A stretch of DNA of 64,000 nt from Mongoliitalea lutea (GTDB lineage Bacteria > Bacteroidota > Bacteroidia > Cytophagales > Cyclobacteriaceae): the NCBI RefSeq assembly GCF_014652135.1, contig NZ_BMYF01000005.1:163254-227253 (forward strand), in the 5' to 3' direction. The number at the start of each line of letters is the position of its first letter. Within the stretch, counting starts at the first letter, position 1. Below are positions 46,544 through 54,033 of this stretch, piece by piece. The notes below the pieces were generated by a model. That model was not told where the DNA came from, made no database searches, and saw only the letters and a program-made list of their open reading frames with translations. Both the position numbers and the translations under genes were made by a program.

Positions 46544-47599
46544 TTAAGGGTTAAGGAGTGATTTCATCAATGTGAATCCTATATCTTGACGAAAGTCCTC
46601 GTTAAAATCTGAATTGGACAATAGAACGATACCGGTTTTTTCCGAAGGAACCATCATTAAAAATGCCCGAAAACCTTTATCTCCTCCGTAATGGCCAAAT
46701 CCATCTTTACCTGCAACACGATATAACTGAAAGCCCAATGAATTATAGGCATACACTGGCGATGGCACTAAAAACTGTTGATGAAAGGGATCATTCATAA
46801 ACTGTATCATCCATTTACTTAACTCTTCAACACTTGAGTTCAAGGTACTGCTCCCCGCATGCTCCCGGGTATACGGATAGATTTTGCGAACCTTTACCTT
46901 GCCAAACAAATTTTTTGTATGTGGAGAGAGCCGCATTTCCTCGGGAATAGCAAAATATCTAAAATCCGCTGTTGTCATAGTTGCTGGCAGCAGCACTTCT
47001 CTTTTGACAAAGGTTTCAAAAGATAATCCCTCTACTTGTTGCACTATCAATGCCAATAAATTGTAGCCTAAATTGCTGTAACGGTATTCTTTTCCTGGAG
47101 AGGTTGCAAGCTTCAGTTTCTTTTTGGAAAAATAGCGCTGAAGTGCTAAAGAGTCCGTGTTTTGTCTTCTCCAATGATACCCCCAAACATCGGGTAGACC
47201 TGATTGATGCTCTAGCAATTGACGAATAGTAATCTCTGAGATTTGTCTATCTTTTAATCTGAGTCCTAAGTTTAAAGATGCCAATTGGGTATCCAAGCCT
47301 ATTTTATCAGCCTCTACAAGTTTGAGGATTGCCTGTGCAGTAAAAAGTTTACTTACAGAACCTGTGTGAAATACTGAATATTCAGTGATCTGTTTGGGGA
47401 AATGAATAGTTGCTACACCATACCCCTGCTGAAAATATACTTGCCCGTTTTTCACAATACCCACCGCTAGACCGGGTAATTGATATTCTTCCTGCTTTTG
47501 CTTAAGATACGTCTCCATTGCCTCCTGCTGCTGTCCAAGGGCAACAACTGATAGAAAAAGAACAAAGAGAGAGGTACTATACATGAATTTGAATTGCAT
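46544..47599 (-). CDS. Beta-lactamase-fold serine hydrolase
   Basis: This 351-aa protein has a signal peptide (to about residue 22) and a single class C-like domain: SxxK at Ser81-Lys84 in HTGSVSKLFTAQ, YRYSNLGYNLL as the YxN motif, and FGHYGGDKGFRAF as the third motif. Its function is likely an exported esterase or peptidase. A TTACCAT...ATGGTAA palindrome lies 50 bp upstream of its ATG, like the ones before the ECF sigma gene and the CPBP operon. Confidence 0.87.
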   Translation of the reverse strand: MQFKFMYSTSLFVLFLSVVALGQQQEAMETYLKQKQEEYQLPGLAVGIVKNGQVYFQQGYGVATIHFPKQITEYSVFHTGSVSKLFTAQAILKLVEADKIGLDTQLASLNLGLRLKDRQISEITIRQLLEHQSGLPDVWGYHWRRQNTDSLALQRYFSKKKLKLATSPGKEYRYSNLGYNLLALIVQQVEGLSFETFVKREVLLPATMTTADFRYFAIPEEMRLSPHTKNLFGKVKVRKIYPYTREHAGSSTLNSSVEELSKWMIQFMNDPFHQQFLVPSPVYAYNSLGFQLYRVAGKDGFGHYGGDKGFRAFLMMVPSEKTGIVLLSNSDFNEDFRQDIGFTLMKSLLNP

Positions 47600-47648
47600 A
47601 CGTATTTGATAATTTTAAGAAAAGATTAATCTAACAAGACTGCCAACG

Positions 47649-47663
47649 TTACCATCATGGTAA
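47649..47663. promoter_or_regulatory. TTACCA-N3-TGGTAA palindrome, site 1
   Basis: TTACCATCATGGTAA has 7-bp arms around one central base. It is 50-64 bp upstream of the serine hydrolase ATG (47599) and also just downstream of the alpha/beta hydrolase gene. Confidence 0.5.
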
Positions 47664-47698
47664 TTTGTGAAAACGACATAGACACCTTCTTTTAATTT

Positions 47699-48655
47699 TT
47701 AAAATCCAAAATCTTCAATTGGCTGGTTACTCATCCAATGATTGATAGCTGATAAAAATTGAGCTTGCTGATCGATAAAAACATTATGAGAACAATTATC
47801 AAGGTAAAGCACATTTTCCGAGCCAATCAAATTTTGTAATGCTGAAATTTGGTTGGCTGAGTAAAGTCCATCTTCTTTACCATAGATCCCATAAACCTTT
47901 ATAGCCTTACTAATTATAGCGTTGATCTTATCTGTTAAATCTATACATGTATAAGCCTCACTTTTCCAAAAACCTTGTGGGGCCTGATAAGTCATTTGAG
48001 TAGCATGACTCGCAATTTCCGGGTCAGCTAACAAGATATTATATAACTGTTTTGCCTCCTCTGTTAAATTCTTTGGGCTGTAGAAACCATTTTGCATGGC
48101 ATGCATAAGGCAATAAGAACTGTATGCAAGAGAGGATTTATCCATTTCTTCTAATTGGGACAGATAAGCAAGATTTACACTATCATTTTTGGATTGATAG
48201 ATAATTTTTGAAGCATCGATAATGGTCTTAAATGACTCTTGCATGGAAACAGGAGCTGCTGCTAGAATTACGGACTGGACCTTTTCAGGAAATTCATCGG
48301 CGAAATAGGTTGCCAATACCCCTCCAAAACTATGTCCCACTAAAATGGCTTTACGTAATTGGTACGTCTGAAATAGTTGGTTTAAATCAGCAAAAGACTG
48401 CTGAAAATTGTAGGAGGACTGTAAATGTTGGCTTCTCCCCTCTCCTCTTCTATCATATACAACTACATAAAACCCGGTATCTGCCAGACGTTGGGCTGTA
48501 GTTGCTTCAAATCCTGCTGAATTAAATCCTGGACCACCGTGTAAAAAAATCACAGGAGAATCAGCAGGGTTTCCGTATGCTTTTACATACAGCCCTTGCC
48601 CATTAGCTGTTGAGACAAGGATTAATAATACACAATAAATAACTATGGTTTTCAT
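47699..48655 (-). CDS. Secreted alpha/beta hydrolase
   Basis: This 318-aa protein has a signal peptide ending near ANGQ (residue 20). It has the oxyanion motif LHGGPGFNSAG, DRRGEGRS, nucleophile Ser109 in GHSFGG, and the catalytic His in NCSHNVFID. The HGGPG form is close to prolyl iminopeptidase-like and related hydrolases. Its start overlaps the end of the membrane-protein gene by 4 bp (ATGA), so it is translationally coupled to the ECF sigma operon. The substrate is unknown. Confidence 0.88.
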   Translation of the reverse strand: MKTIVIYCVLLILVSTANGQGLYVKAYGNPADSPVIFLHGGPGFNSAGFEATTAQRLADTGFYVVVYDRRGEGRSQHLQSSYNFQQSFADLNQLFQTYQLRKAILVGHSFGGVLATYFADEFPEKVQSVILAAAPVSMQESFKTIIDASKIIYQSKNDSVNLAYLSQLEEMDKSSLAYSSYCLMHAMQNGFYSPKNLTEEAKQLYNILLADPEIASHATQMTYQAPQGFWKSEAYTCIDLTDKINAIISKAIKVYGIYGKEDGLYSANQISALQNLIGSENVLYLDNCSHNVFIDQQAQFLSAINHWMSNQPIEDFGF

Positions 48656-49245
48656 CTGAATAATTCGATTTGTTGTTGGATAGCTTTTACTTTTTCAATA
48701 GTTTCATTCAGTTTAGCTGTATTTTTTTTAACAACAATTGGCCTAAGGTAAAACCAGTTAAACATTAACCAGGCAATTGTAAGCAAGCAAAACAACCAAG
48801 CCAGGATGGTATCCATTTTAGAGATGTACTCAAAAAGATACAGGAAAAGCCCCGTAGATAGCATGATAAAATATGCTCCAAGTACCTTTGTCTGCAAAAA
48901 CTTCTCCCTGCCTTTGAGTTTTAAAAGTGCTTCTAAAAACACACTGCTAGTGGAGTCTTCATTGAATTCATTTAAATTAGGAATAACCCGATAATATGCT
49001 AAGGGGTAGAAAATCATTCCTGCAAGGGTTACAATGATCCCCACTTTTGTAGAGATAAGCGTAGGTTGGAAAAATATCCATATTGTTATAATTGCAGCAA
49101 TGGTAAGGATCACAATTCCACCAAGAACAAAACGCTCTACTTGCTTTTTTTTCTTCATCTGATGAAGTCTAACCCGTATTTCATCTATGGTTGGTGGGTT
49201 ACTTGTTTTACCCAACCAAAGCCTGTTTAATTCATTGTTATTCAT
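48652..49245 (-). CDS. Membrane protein, probable anti-sigma partner of the ECF sigma factor
   Basis: This 197-aa protein has a basic N-terminal cytoplasmic part (about 1-38) and four hydrophobic segments in two hairpins (about 40-61, 66-83, 124-141 and 147-168). A coiled, charged C-terminal tail follows (KNTAKLNETIEKVKAIQQQI). It has no recognised domain and no zinc-binding anti-sigma motif. Its start overlaps the sigma gene by 8 bp, the typical place for a membrane anti-sigma factor, so that role is inferred from position only. It could equally be a co-regulated effector. Confidence 0.6.
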   Translation of the reverse strand: MNNNELNRLWLGKTSNPPTIDEIRVRLHQMKKKKQVERFVLGGIVILTIAAIITIWIFFQPTLISTKVGIIVTLAGMIFYPLAYYRVIPNLNEFNEDSTSSVFLEALLKLKGREKFLQTKVLGAYFIMLSTGLFLYLFEYISKMDTILAWLFCLLTIAWLMFNWFYLRPIVVKKNTAKLNETIEKVKAIQQQIELFR

Positions 49246-49705
49246 GGTATTTTTTAAATTTTTCCATTAATTTTTCTTTTATCCGGTGGATTTTCACCCG
49301 GACGTTGGTTTTTGAGAGTCCAAGAATGGAAGCAATTTCTTCCTGCTTTACATTTTCAAGTTCCAGTGATATTATCAGTCTGTCAATCTCATGAAGTTCC
49401 GCAATGCATTTGTATAAAAAAGTGGTTTTAGATTCTACATCCGGTTCATTTTCTATGACCAAATCGGTCGGCAGTTCATCTCGAGGAAAACGTTTCTGTT
49501 GTTCAATTTGCCTTAAACAGGTATTGGAAGTGATCCGATAAATCCAAGTATCTATAGTGGATTCATTTCTGAATTCAGAAAGCTTATTCCAGACAATCAC
49601 AAAGGTTTCTTGGGCTAAATCCTTCACGAGTTCGGTATCATTAACATACCCCATACAAAGCCTAAAGACCTTTTGCCAATACTTTTTGTAGATATCCTCA
49701 AACAC
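49238..49705 (-). CDS. ECF-family RNA polymerase sigma factor
   Basis: This 155-aa protein has region 2 (GYVNDTELVKDLAQETFVIVWNKL) and region 4 (EEIASILGLSKTNVRVKIHRIKEKL) of a sigma-70-type ECF factor. It leads a three-gene overlapping operon (sigma, membrane protein, secreted alpha/beta hydrolase). A palindrome TTACCATTTGGTAG lies 135 bp upstream. The target promoters are unknown; autoregulation of the operon would be usual for this group. Confidence 0.92.
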   Translation of the reverse strand: MFEDIYKKYWQKVFRLCMGYVNDTELVKDLAQETFVIVWNKLSEFRNESTIDTWIYRITSNTCLRQIEQQKRFPRDELPTDLVIENEPDVESKTTFLYKCIAELHEIDRLIISLELENVKQEEIASILGLSKTNVRVKIHRIKEKLMEKFKKYHE

Positions 49706-49839
49706 CCTTTTTTATTTTAAATAGATTCGTTTTTACTTTAGATACAGAGCTTTAGAAAATGTTACAGTGCTTTTGGATTATTTTTACTGACACTACACTT
49801 AAACAGCCCTCAAAAAACCATGTGTGTTCTTGACCTAAA

Positions 49840-49853
49840 TTACCATTTGGTAG
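49840..49853. promoter_or_regulatory. TTACCA-N2-TGGTAR palindrome, site 2
   Basis: TTACCATTTGGTAG has one end mismatch and lies 135 bp upstream of the ECF sigma ATG. It is close in sequence to sites 1 and 3. Confidence 0.48.
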
Positions 49854-49934
49854 ATGGATAAAACATCCTGACAAAATGATTAAGCTATCACCTTGTAACC
49901 TTTCTTGGTAAAAAATTATGGATTATCCTATTTT

Positions 49935-50648
49935 CTAAAGGCTCGAAATATGGCTAAACTCTATGCTATTCAATACCACATGGGCGGTAAAAGCCCAAAT
50001 CAGATTCCCTCGCTGGATTGTAATCATTGCCAACGGAACACCTACCAAAAGCCCTGTTAGTATAATATACCAAAATCCTCCCAGCCAATGCATTAATCCA
50101 AACATAACTGATGTTAGAACTATTGATTGTACAGGTCCATACTGCTTCAAAAACTCTCTCATTGCGAAATTTCTATACAGACTTTCTTCAACAAAAGGAG
50201 CCAACAAAACATTTGCTATGAAAAATGCCATAGAATGCATTCCTAAAGAAGTCATAGTTTCCCCCGCAGGCACATAGTCTCCAAAACGATGTTGTAAAAA
50301 TTGCTGCAAGGGTGATAAGTAGTAAATATACGTTATAGCTAGAATTACTCCTGTAACAATCCCCCCAATGATATCTATTGGTATTTTTCTTTTCTCGGCT
50401 TTCCATCCATCTTTAACTACATCAAACCCAATCTTCCTTGTGGAAATCAGCAAATAGATCAACATCAATAATTGAGCTATCAAAAGTATTACAGGGATTT
50501 TCGTGATTATCTGTTCAGAAATATCAGATTCATCCATCCCTTGGATAATAAAATAGGAAATAATAGAAATTAAGGCAATCAAAAACCAAATAGGCGCCAA
50601 GATTAGATTCCGCCAAACTACTTTTACTGTTCCCATCTTGATACTCAT
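49935..50648 (-). CDS. CPBP-family intramembrane glutamic-type metalloprotease (Abi/Rce1-like)
   Basis: This 237-aa protein has about six to seven membrane segments and all CPBP motifs: EExxxR at Glu154-Arg159 in PFVEESLYRNF, FxxxH in MFGLMHWLGG and HxxxN in HVVLNS. Family members are CAAX-type proteases, and some bacterial ones cleave peptides or signalling proteins. Its ATG directly follows the TAA of the DUF998 gene (TAAATG), so the two are coupled. The start is followed by a basic segment, and no signal peptide is needed. Confidence 0.88.
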   Translation of the reverse strand: MSIKMGTVKVVWRNLILAPIWFLIALISIISYFIIQGMDESDISEQIITKIPVILLIAQLLMLIYLLISTRKIGFDVVKDGWKAEKRKIPIDIIGGIVTGVILAITYIYYLSPLQQFLQHRFGDYVPAGETMTSLGMHSMAFFIANVLLAPFVEESLYRNFAMREFLKQYGPVQSIVLTSVMFGLMHWLGGFWYIILTGLLVGVPLAMITIQRGNLIWAFTAHVVLNSIEFSHISSL

Positions 50649-51272
50649 TTAGGTTAATAAAAGTTCATCTTTCTCCAACTCATAATAATAAAGCTTTAGC
50701 GCATTGAAGCCAACCCATAAGAAATACAATGAGAAGACAATTCTTTGACCTATTCCAGGCATTTGGGTAAATATAAATGGCCATGCTCCAAAAACTATCG
50801 TAAGCCAAGTAAAAGCAAGTGAAGGAAAAACAGCTGATTTCCAGTACTTACTTTTTCTCATCAACTTAGGATAGCTAAATGCACCTAGTAAAAAAAAGAT
50901 ATAACAACCAAAACTCCCCAAGGTATGTAATATCATAGTAATTGAAGTTCTATCATCAAAATCTCCTGGAAAAATTCCTGACAGACTCATTAACACACCG
51001 CTGAAAAAAATACCAATCACAGGCAATTTGCTTTTAGTCATAGAACCCATACTTTTAAAGTGCCCTATAGAAAAAAAAGCTATCAAAATACCCGGAATAA
51101 TATACCCAAAAATATTCCATAACCACTTATTGGGTGCATCAATAGAGCCAAGCTCACTCACAGCTTTGGTAAAACTACTATATTCTGGACTCTGAGAAAC
51201 CATGATCACATAAGTAATGACAAATAGTAGAGGGGCCATTAAACCACTCAAGCCAAATCTTTTATTTTTCAT
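50649..51272 (-). CDS. DUF998 family membrane protein
   Basis: I use the ATG at 51272 (MKNKRFGLSGLM); a longer frame to 51335 runs through the operator palindrome region and is not supported. The protein is about 207 aa with six hydrophobic segments. It has the DUF998 type of start (LMAPLLFVITYVIM), SELGSIDAPNKWLWNIFGYIIPG and a GIFPGD motif. The function is unknown, but the family is common next to proteases and regulators. It forms a two-gene operon with the CPBP protease. Confidence 0.8.
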   Translation of the reverse strand: MKNKRFGLSGLMAPLLFVITYVIMVSQSPEYSSFTKAVSELGSIDAPNKWLWNIFGYIIPGILIAFFSIGHFKSMGSMTKSKLPVIGIFFSGVLMSLSGIFPGDFDDRTSITMILHTLGSFGCYIFFLLGAFSYPKLMRKSKYWKSAVFPSLAFTWLTIVFGAWPFIFTQMPGIGQRIVFSLYFLWVGFNALKLYYYELEKDELLLT

Positions 51273-51335
51273 TTTTTTACAGTTTTGAATTAAACAAACA
51301 ATTGACAAAATTCTGCATTTGTCCAGTCCTTCCAA

Positions 51336-51349
51336 TTACCAAATGGTAA
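51336..51349. promoter_or_regulatory. TTACCA-N2-TGGTAA palindrome, site 3
   Basis: TTACCAAATGGTAA is a perfect 14-bp inverted repeat, 64-77 bp upstream of the DUF998-CPBP operon start. Confidence 0.55.
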
Positions 51350-51400
51350 AAAAGCGATTCTTGTATGGTACCTTTATCTTAGTCTAATAAATACAGGAGC

Positions 51401-51543
51401 AATCCAATCGAAAGAGCTTTCAAGCGATTGATAAAATTCAAAATGAAGACACTTCAATTGGTCTAACAGTCCATTCTTTCCGAGGAAATTCAAGGTGCTT
51501 ATTTGGACTTGATGGAGGATCAGTATGGAGGGATTGAAGAATA
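51401..51543 (+). pseudogene. Possible gene relic (SEEIQGAYLDLMEDQYGG)
   Basis: In one plus frame a coding-like peptide (NPIERAFKRLIKFK, then after one TAA SILSEEIQGAYLDLMEDQYG) ends in TAA at 51543. No start and no upstream part remain. I do not recognise the family. It may be the tail of a degraded gene upstream of the DUF6922-like gene. Confidence 0.3.
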
Positions 51544-51557
51544 AGAAAGTCCTTACA

Positions 51558-51764
51558 TCATAAAATCAAAAAAATAAAATCGATACTATTTCCCTCTAAG
51601 GCATAAAAATCTTTGATTAGCTTTTTCTCATCTTCATTCCCTCTTTCCATTACACGATCCATTACATATTGCCGATGTTGCAACCAATCTATTTTATCTA
51701 AAGAAGTATCCCAAAAAATTGCCGGCCTTAGTTTACTCAGATCCGGTTTGATATCCCTTGACAA
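51558..51764 (-). CDS. Small DUF6922-like protein
   Basis: This 68-aa protein reads KLRPAIFWDTSLDKIDWLQHRQYVMDRVMERGNEDEKKLIKDFY. This resembles the short Bacteroidetes DUF6922 proteins (LRPxLFWD, then I-W, then RVxERG and IxxFY), which occur beside nucleotidyl transferases. The last dozen residues (GNSIDFIFLIL) look frayed, so the 3' end may be altered. No partner gene is next to it; a relic lies just downstream on the other strand. It is probably a leftover of a small defence or toxin-antitoxin-like pair, with low certainty. Confidence 0.5.
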   Translation of the reverse strand: MSRDIKPDLSKLRPAIFWDTSLDKIDWLQHRQYVMDRVMERGNEDEKKLIKDFYALEGNSIDFIFLIL

Positions 51765-51832
51765 TTTTGTTTACACACGTATGTTAAAAATAAAATTTGA
51801 ACTGTTTTTACTTCTATGTTCACAAAAACAAC

Positions 51833-51853
51833 TTGTTCACGTGACGTGAACAA
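51833..51853. promoter_or_regulatory. Perfect 9-bp inverted repeat (TTGTTCACG / CGTGAACAA)
   Basis: The arms are separated by TGA. The right arm with its spacer (TGACGTGAACAA) recurs near 42802, ahead of another relic of the repeat family. It lies about 70 bp upstream of the DUF6922-like start. Confidence 0.45.
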
Positions 51854-51949
51854 ATAAAAAAAAATGAACAAAAAAAATATACCGATTCAACTCTGTGAGA
51901 GAAAATGAATTTACAGCTTCTGAAAAGTGAAAGCTACCAACGAAGGGTA

Positions 51950-52066
51950 AGTTCGGAGAAAAACAAGCCAACGTTTTCAGGAAATCAACTATCCCGCTAA
52001 AGAAATAGTCAGAAAGTTCGGAGAAAAGTTCGGAGAAAATCAGAACGAGGGTAATTTTTTGCTTTT
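51950..52066. repeat. Duplicated block, copy A
   Basis: This is about 117 bp beginning AGTTCGGAGAAAAAC and ending GTAATTTTTTGCTTTT. It is nearly identical to 52748-52876. Translated plus, part reads AKEIVRKFGEKFGENQNEG, which resembles the linker before a C-terminal winged helix in AlbA_2/RecG-like ATP-binding proteins. It is likely a decayed gene end. Confidence 0.75.
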
Positions 52067-52103
52067 TTCACCCTCGTTCTTATCTCAAGAGTAAATATTA
52101 CCC

Positions 52104-52525
52104 TTGGGCGCTTCAACGTTCATCAAGCTAAACTATATTGAAATCAATAATATCTTAAAAAGATTAGGGTTTATAGCGCGTATTGGTGGAAAAAGGGGCT
52201 TTTGTCAAATCATGGAGCTATCGGTGCAGTTCCAAGAGGATGCTAAAGATGGGGAATTCCCTCATCCAAAACTCACCCAAAAACCCATCCAATCAGGTAT
52301 TGAACCCCATACAATACCCCATACAATACCCCATACAATCGGACTGTCAGAAAAACAATTGGAGGTCCTTTCTCTCCTTCAAGAAGAGCTACGGATTTCG
52401 ATTCGTAAGATGGCCGAAATGCTTGGATTAATAATTCAACGGTGGTCGAACACATTGACTCCCTGAAACAAAAAAGATGTTTTGGAAAGGATTGGGAAAA
52501 CAAGGGTGTATTGGAAAATCATTGA
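52104..52525 (+). pseudogene. Winged-helix DNA-binding gene fragment with frameshift
   Basis: The first frame carries ARIGGKRGFCQIMEL, the end of one winged helix, then LSEKQLEVLSLLQEELRISIRKMAEMLGL, the start of another. At about 52430 the helix continues in a different frame: NNSTVVEHIDSLKQKR, ending at TGA 52525. Together these match the C-terminal winged helix of AlbA_2-type (RecG-like) ATP/DNA-binding proteins. The N-terminal ATPase part is absent. A -1 shift and the missing front mark it as a dead fragment. It follows duplicated block A. Confidence 0.6.
52305..52339 (+). repeat. Three tandem 12-bp units CCCCATACAATA
   Basis: Three in-phase 12-bp units (the last ends in C) encode PHTIPHTIPHTI inside the winged-helix fragment. 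They probably arose by slippage. Confidence 0.85.
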
Positions 52526-52540
52526 TTAGGAATGAAGCTG

Positions 52541-52747
52541 AGTTCGTAAGAAACCCATCCTGAGTTCGTAACAAATCCAATCCAGCTTATAAAAACCCCA
52601 TTTTAGCTTGAAAAAGGCACTTTTAAGTTCGTAATAAAATGGATTTAGGTTCGTAACAAAATTGATTTAGGTTCGTAATAAAAATCAACTAAAGTTCGGA
52701 GGAAATGCAATTCCAGTTCGGAGAAAATGGTTAGCATGCCTACTTTC
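52541..52747. repeat. About 22-bp periodic repeat array (AGTTCGTAA-type units)
   Basis: Units start at 52541, 52563, 52584, 52605, 52626, 52648, 52670, 52693 and 52715. The spacing is 21-23 bp. Each begins AGTTCGTAAnAAA, AGCTTnnAAAAA or AGTTCGGAGnAAA, followed by a variable 9-10 bp. The last units grade into the duplicated block at 52748. The period is not a multiple of three throughout, so it does not behave as a coding repeat. Nothing else is seen in this stretch. Confidence 0.7.
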
Positions 52748-52876
52748 AGTTCGGAGAAAAACCAGCCAACGTTTTCAGGAAATCAACTATCCCGCTAAAG
52801 AAATAGTCAGAAAGTTCGGAGAAAAGTTCGGAGAAAGGTTCGGAGAAAATCAGAACGAGGGTAATTTTTTGCTTTT
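52748..52876. repeat. Duplicated block, copy B
   Basis: This is about 129 bp and nearly identical to 51950-52066, with one extra 12-bp AAGTTCGGAGAA-type unit. It ends 30 bp before the terpene synthase stop codon. Confidence 0.75.
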
Positions 52877-52905
52877 AACATCCTCATTTGAATATCAAGG
52901 AACGA

Positions 52906-53877
52906 TCATCTCTTTTGGTACCTGCCTGTATCAAATGATGCCCAATGCTTGCAACCGAAGAAAATGGCCAAAACCTTAGTAATGCTTTGCCTCCACTCTA
53001 CTTGCTCTTTGATAGTTTTGGAAACCGAATAGGGAGATTCTTTTCCCTGATGGAACTTGTGGTATTGCTTGAGCAGTAAGTCATCCAAGGCCTTCCATTC
53101 ATCTTTCAGATGCGTGCGTACGTTGGCAATCGCGGAACTGAGCTTTATCTTCCGTTGCTGCTGATACAAAATGACTAAGTTATTGGTATCCCCTACTGCC
53201 AATTCCTTTGGATAAGAATCCAGATCATTGGACAGAATGATCAGTGCAGAAAGCTTCTGTTTGAGCAGGGCAAACTGATTGGGAGAAAGTATCAGGCCAA
53301 TTTCTGGATGGGCAATATGTAGACATTCAAAAGCAATCTTCACTCCCGAACTTTGGGTTTTAAAATCTAGGTAGGCCTGATAGTGAAGGCTGCCCTCCTT
53401 GTTCCACCGTACTTTTTCCTGCATGCCAGCGTAAATAAATTCTTGGAGCAGGAGGACGAGTGCAGATGAATGACCCGTAGATCGGTGTAAATTGATCAGT
53501 TGTATCACTTCCATACAAGGAGCAATCAAGTCATGCGCCCCTCCTTTCAGGTGCTTATTCCATGCCTCTTCCCAAAAATTCCCCTTGTGATGATCTGCCT
53601 GATCATCCATGATAAAGAGCAAGGTAAACAACTTGGCAAAGAGTAGCTGCAAGCGGGGATTGGTATAAGGAAAGAGTCTCGGGGCAAATTTTAAGATAGC
53701 CGATACTTGGGTTCTTACGTGCTCAACTTCATTTTTTAGGAGTCCTTGCTTATTCAGCCAAGTAAACAATTGCCATTCGAGGGAGTCCCAGTAGACCAAT
53801 TCCTTGGGGTAGTGACGATCAAAATCGGATAAAAGTCCGTGAGTAGTGGTGATCTGAGATTTGCTAACATGCTTCAT
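52906..53877 (-). CDS. Class I terpene synthase (terpene cyclase)
   Basis: This 323-aa all-helical protein has the size of bacterial mono/sesquiterpene cyclases. The Mg-binding Asp-rich motif is DDQAD (residues 91-95, in LLFIMDDQADHH). The NSE motif is NDLDSYPKE (217-225). The C-terminal RY pair is at 319-320 (WASFDTGRY). Together these are diagnostic. The pyrophosphate-sensor position, usually Arg about 46 residues before NSE, appears to be Lys173 (YLDFKTQSSG). No signal peptide is present. The substrate (GPP, FPP or GGPP) and product are unknown, and no prenyltransferase or P450 is next to it. A 17-bp palindrome lies 121 bp upstream, shared with the MauE-like gene, and suggests control by the adjacent Crp-type regulator. 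Confidence 0.85.
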   Translation of the reverse strand: MKHVSKSQITTTHGLLSDFDRHYPKELVYWDSLEWQLFTWLNKQGLLKNEVEHVRTQVSAILKFAPRLFPYTNPRLQLLFAKLFTLLFIMDDQADHHKGNFWEEAWNKHLKGGAHDLIAPCMEVIQLINLHRSTGHSSALVLLLQEFIYAGMQEKVRWNKEGSLHYQAYLDFKTQSSGVKIAFECLHIAHPEIGLILSPNQFALLKQKLSALIILSNDLDSYPKELAVGDTNNLVILYQQQRKIKLSSAIANVRTHLKDEWKALDDLLLKQYHKFHQGKESPYSVSKTIKEQVEWRQSITKVLAIFFGCKHWASFDTGRYQKR

Positions 53878-53997
53878 AAGTTCTCCTTTTTTTTAACTTA
53901 ATCAAACAATGGGCTTCCAACTTTTAAGTGGAAATTAGTTAAGGAGATAGCTTATAAAAAATTTTCAACTAAATATCTTTTGTGAAATAAAAAAAAT

Positions 53998-54011
53998 GTC
54001 TCAAATGAGAC
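53998..54011. promoter_or_regulatory. GTCTCA-AA-TGAGAC palindrome, copy 1
   Basis: This is a perfect 6-bp-arm palindrome 121 bp upstream of the terpene synthase ATG. With flanks, ATGTCTCAAATGAGACT is identical to copy 2 at 54805-54818. Confidence 0.65.
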
Positions 54012-54033
54012 TAAATTCATGGTTAACAGCTAT

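Noticed and set aside
51613..51849. 78-aa plus-strand frame overlapping the DUF6922-like gene
   Set aside because: It is the antisense shadow of a minus-strand gene with a recognisable sequence, and its own product has no motif.
52541..52876. Repeat array considered as a CRISPR
   Set aside because: The repeats are about 9-13 bp, degenerate, with 9-10 bp AT-rich tails. There are no true spacers and no cas genes in the window.
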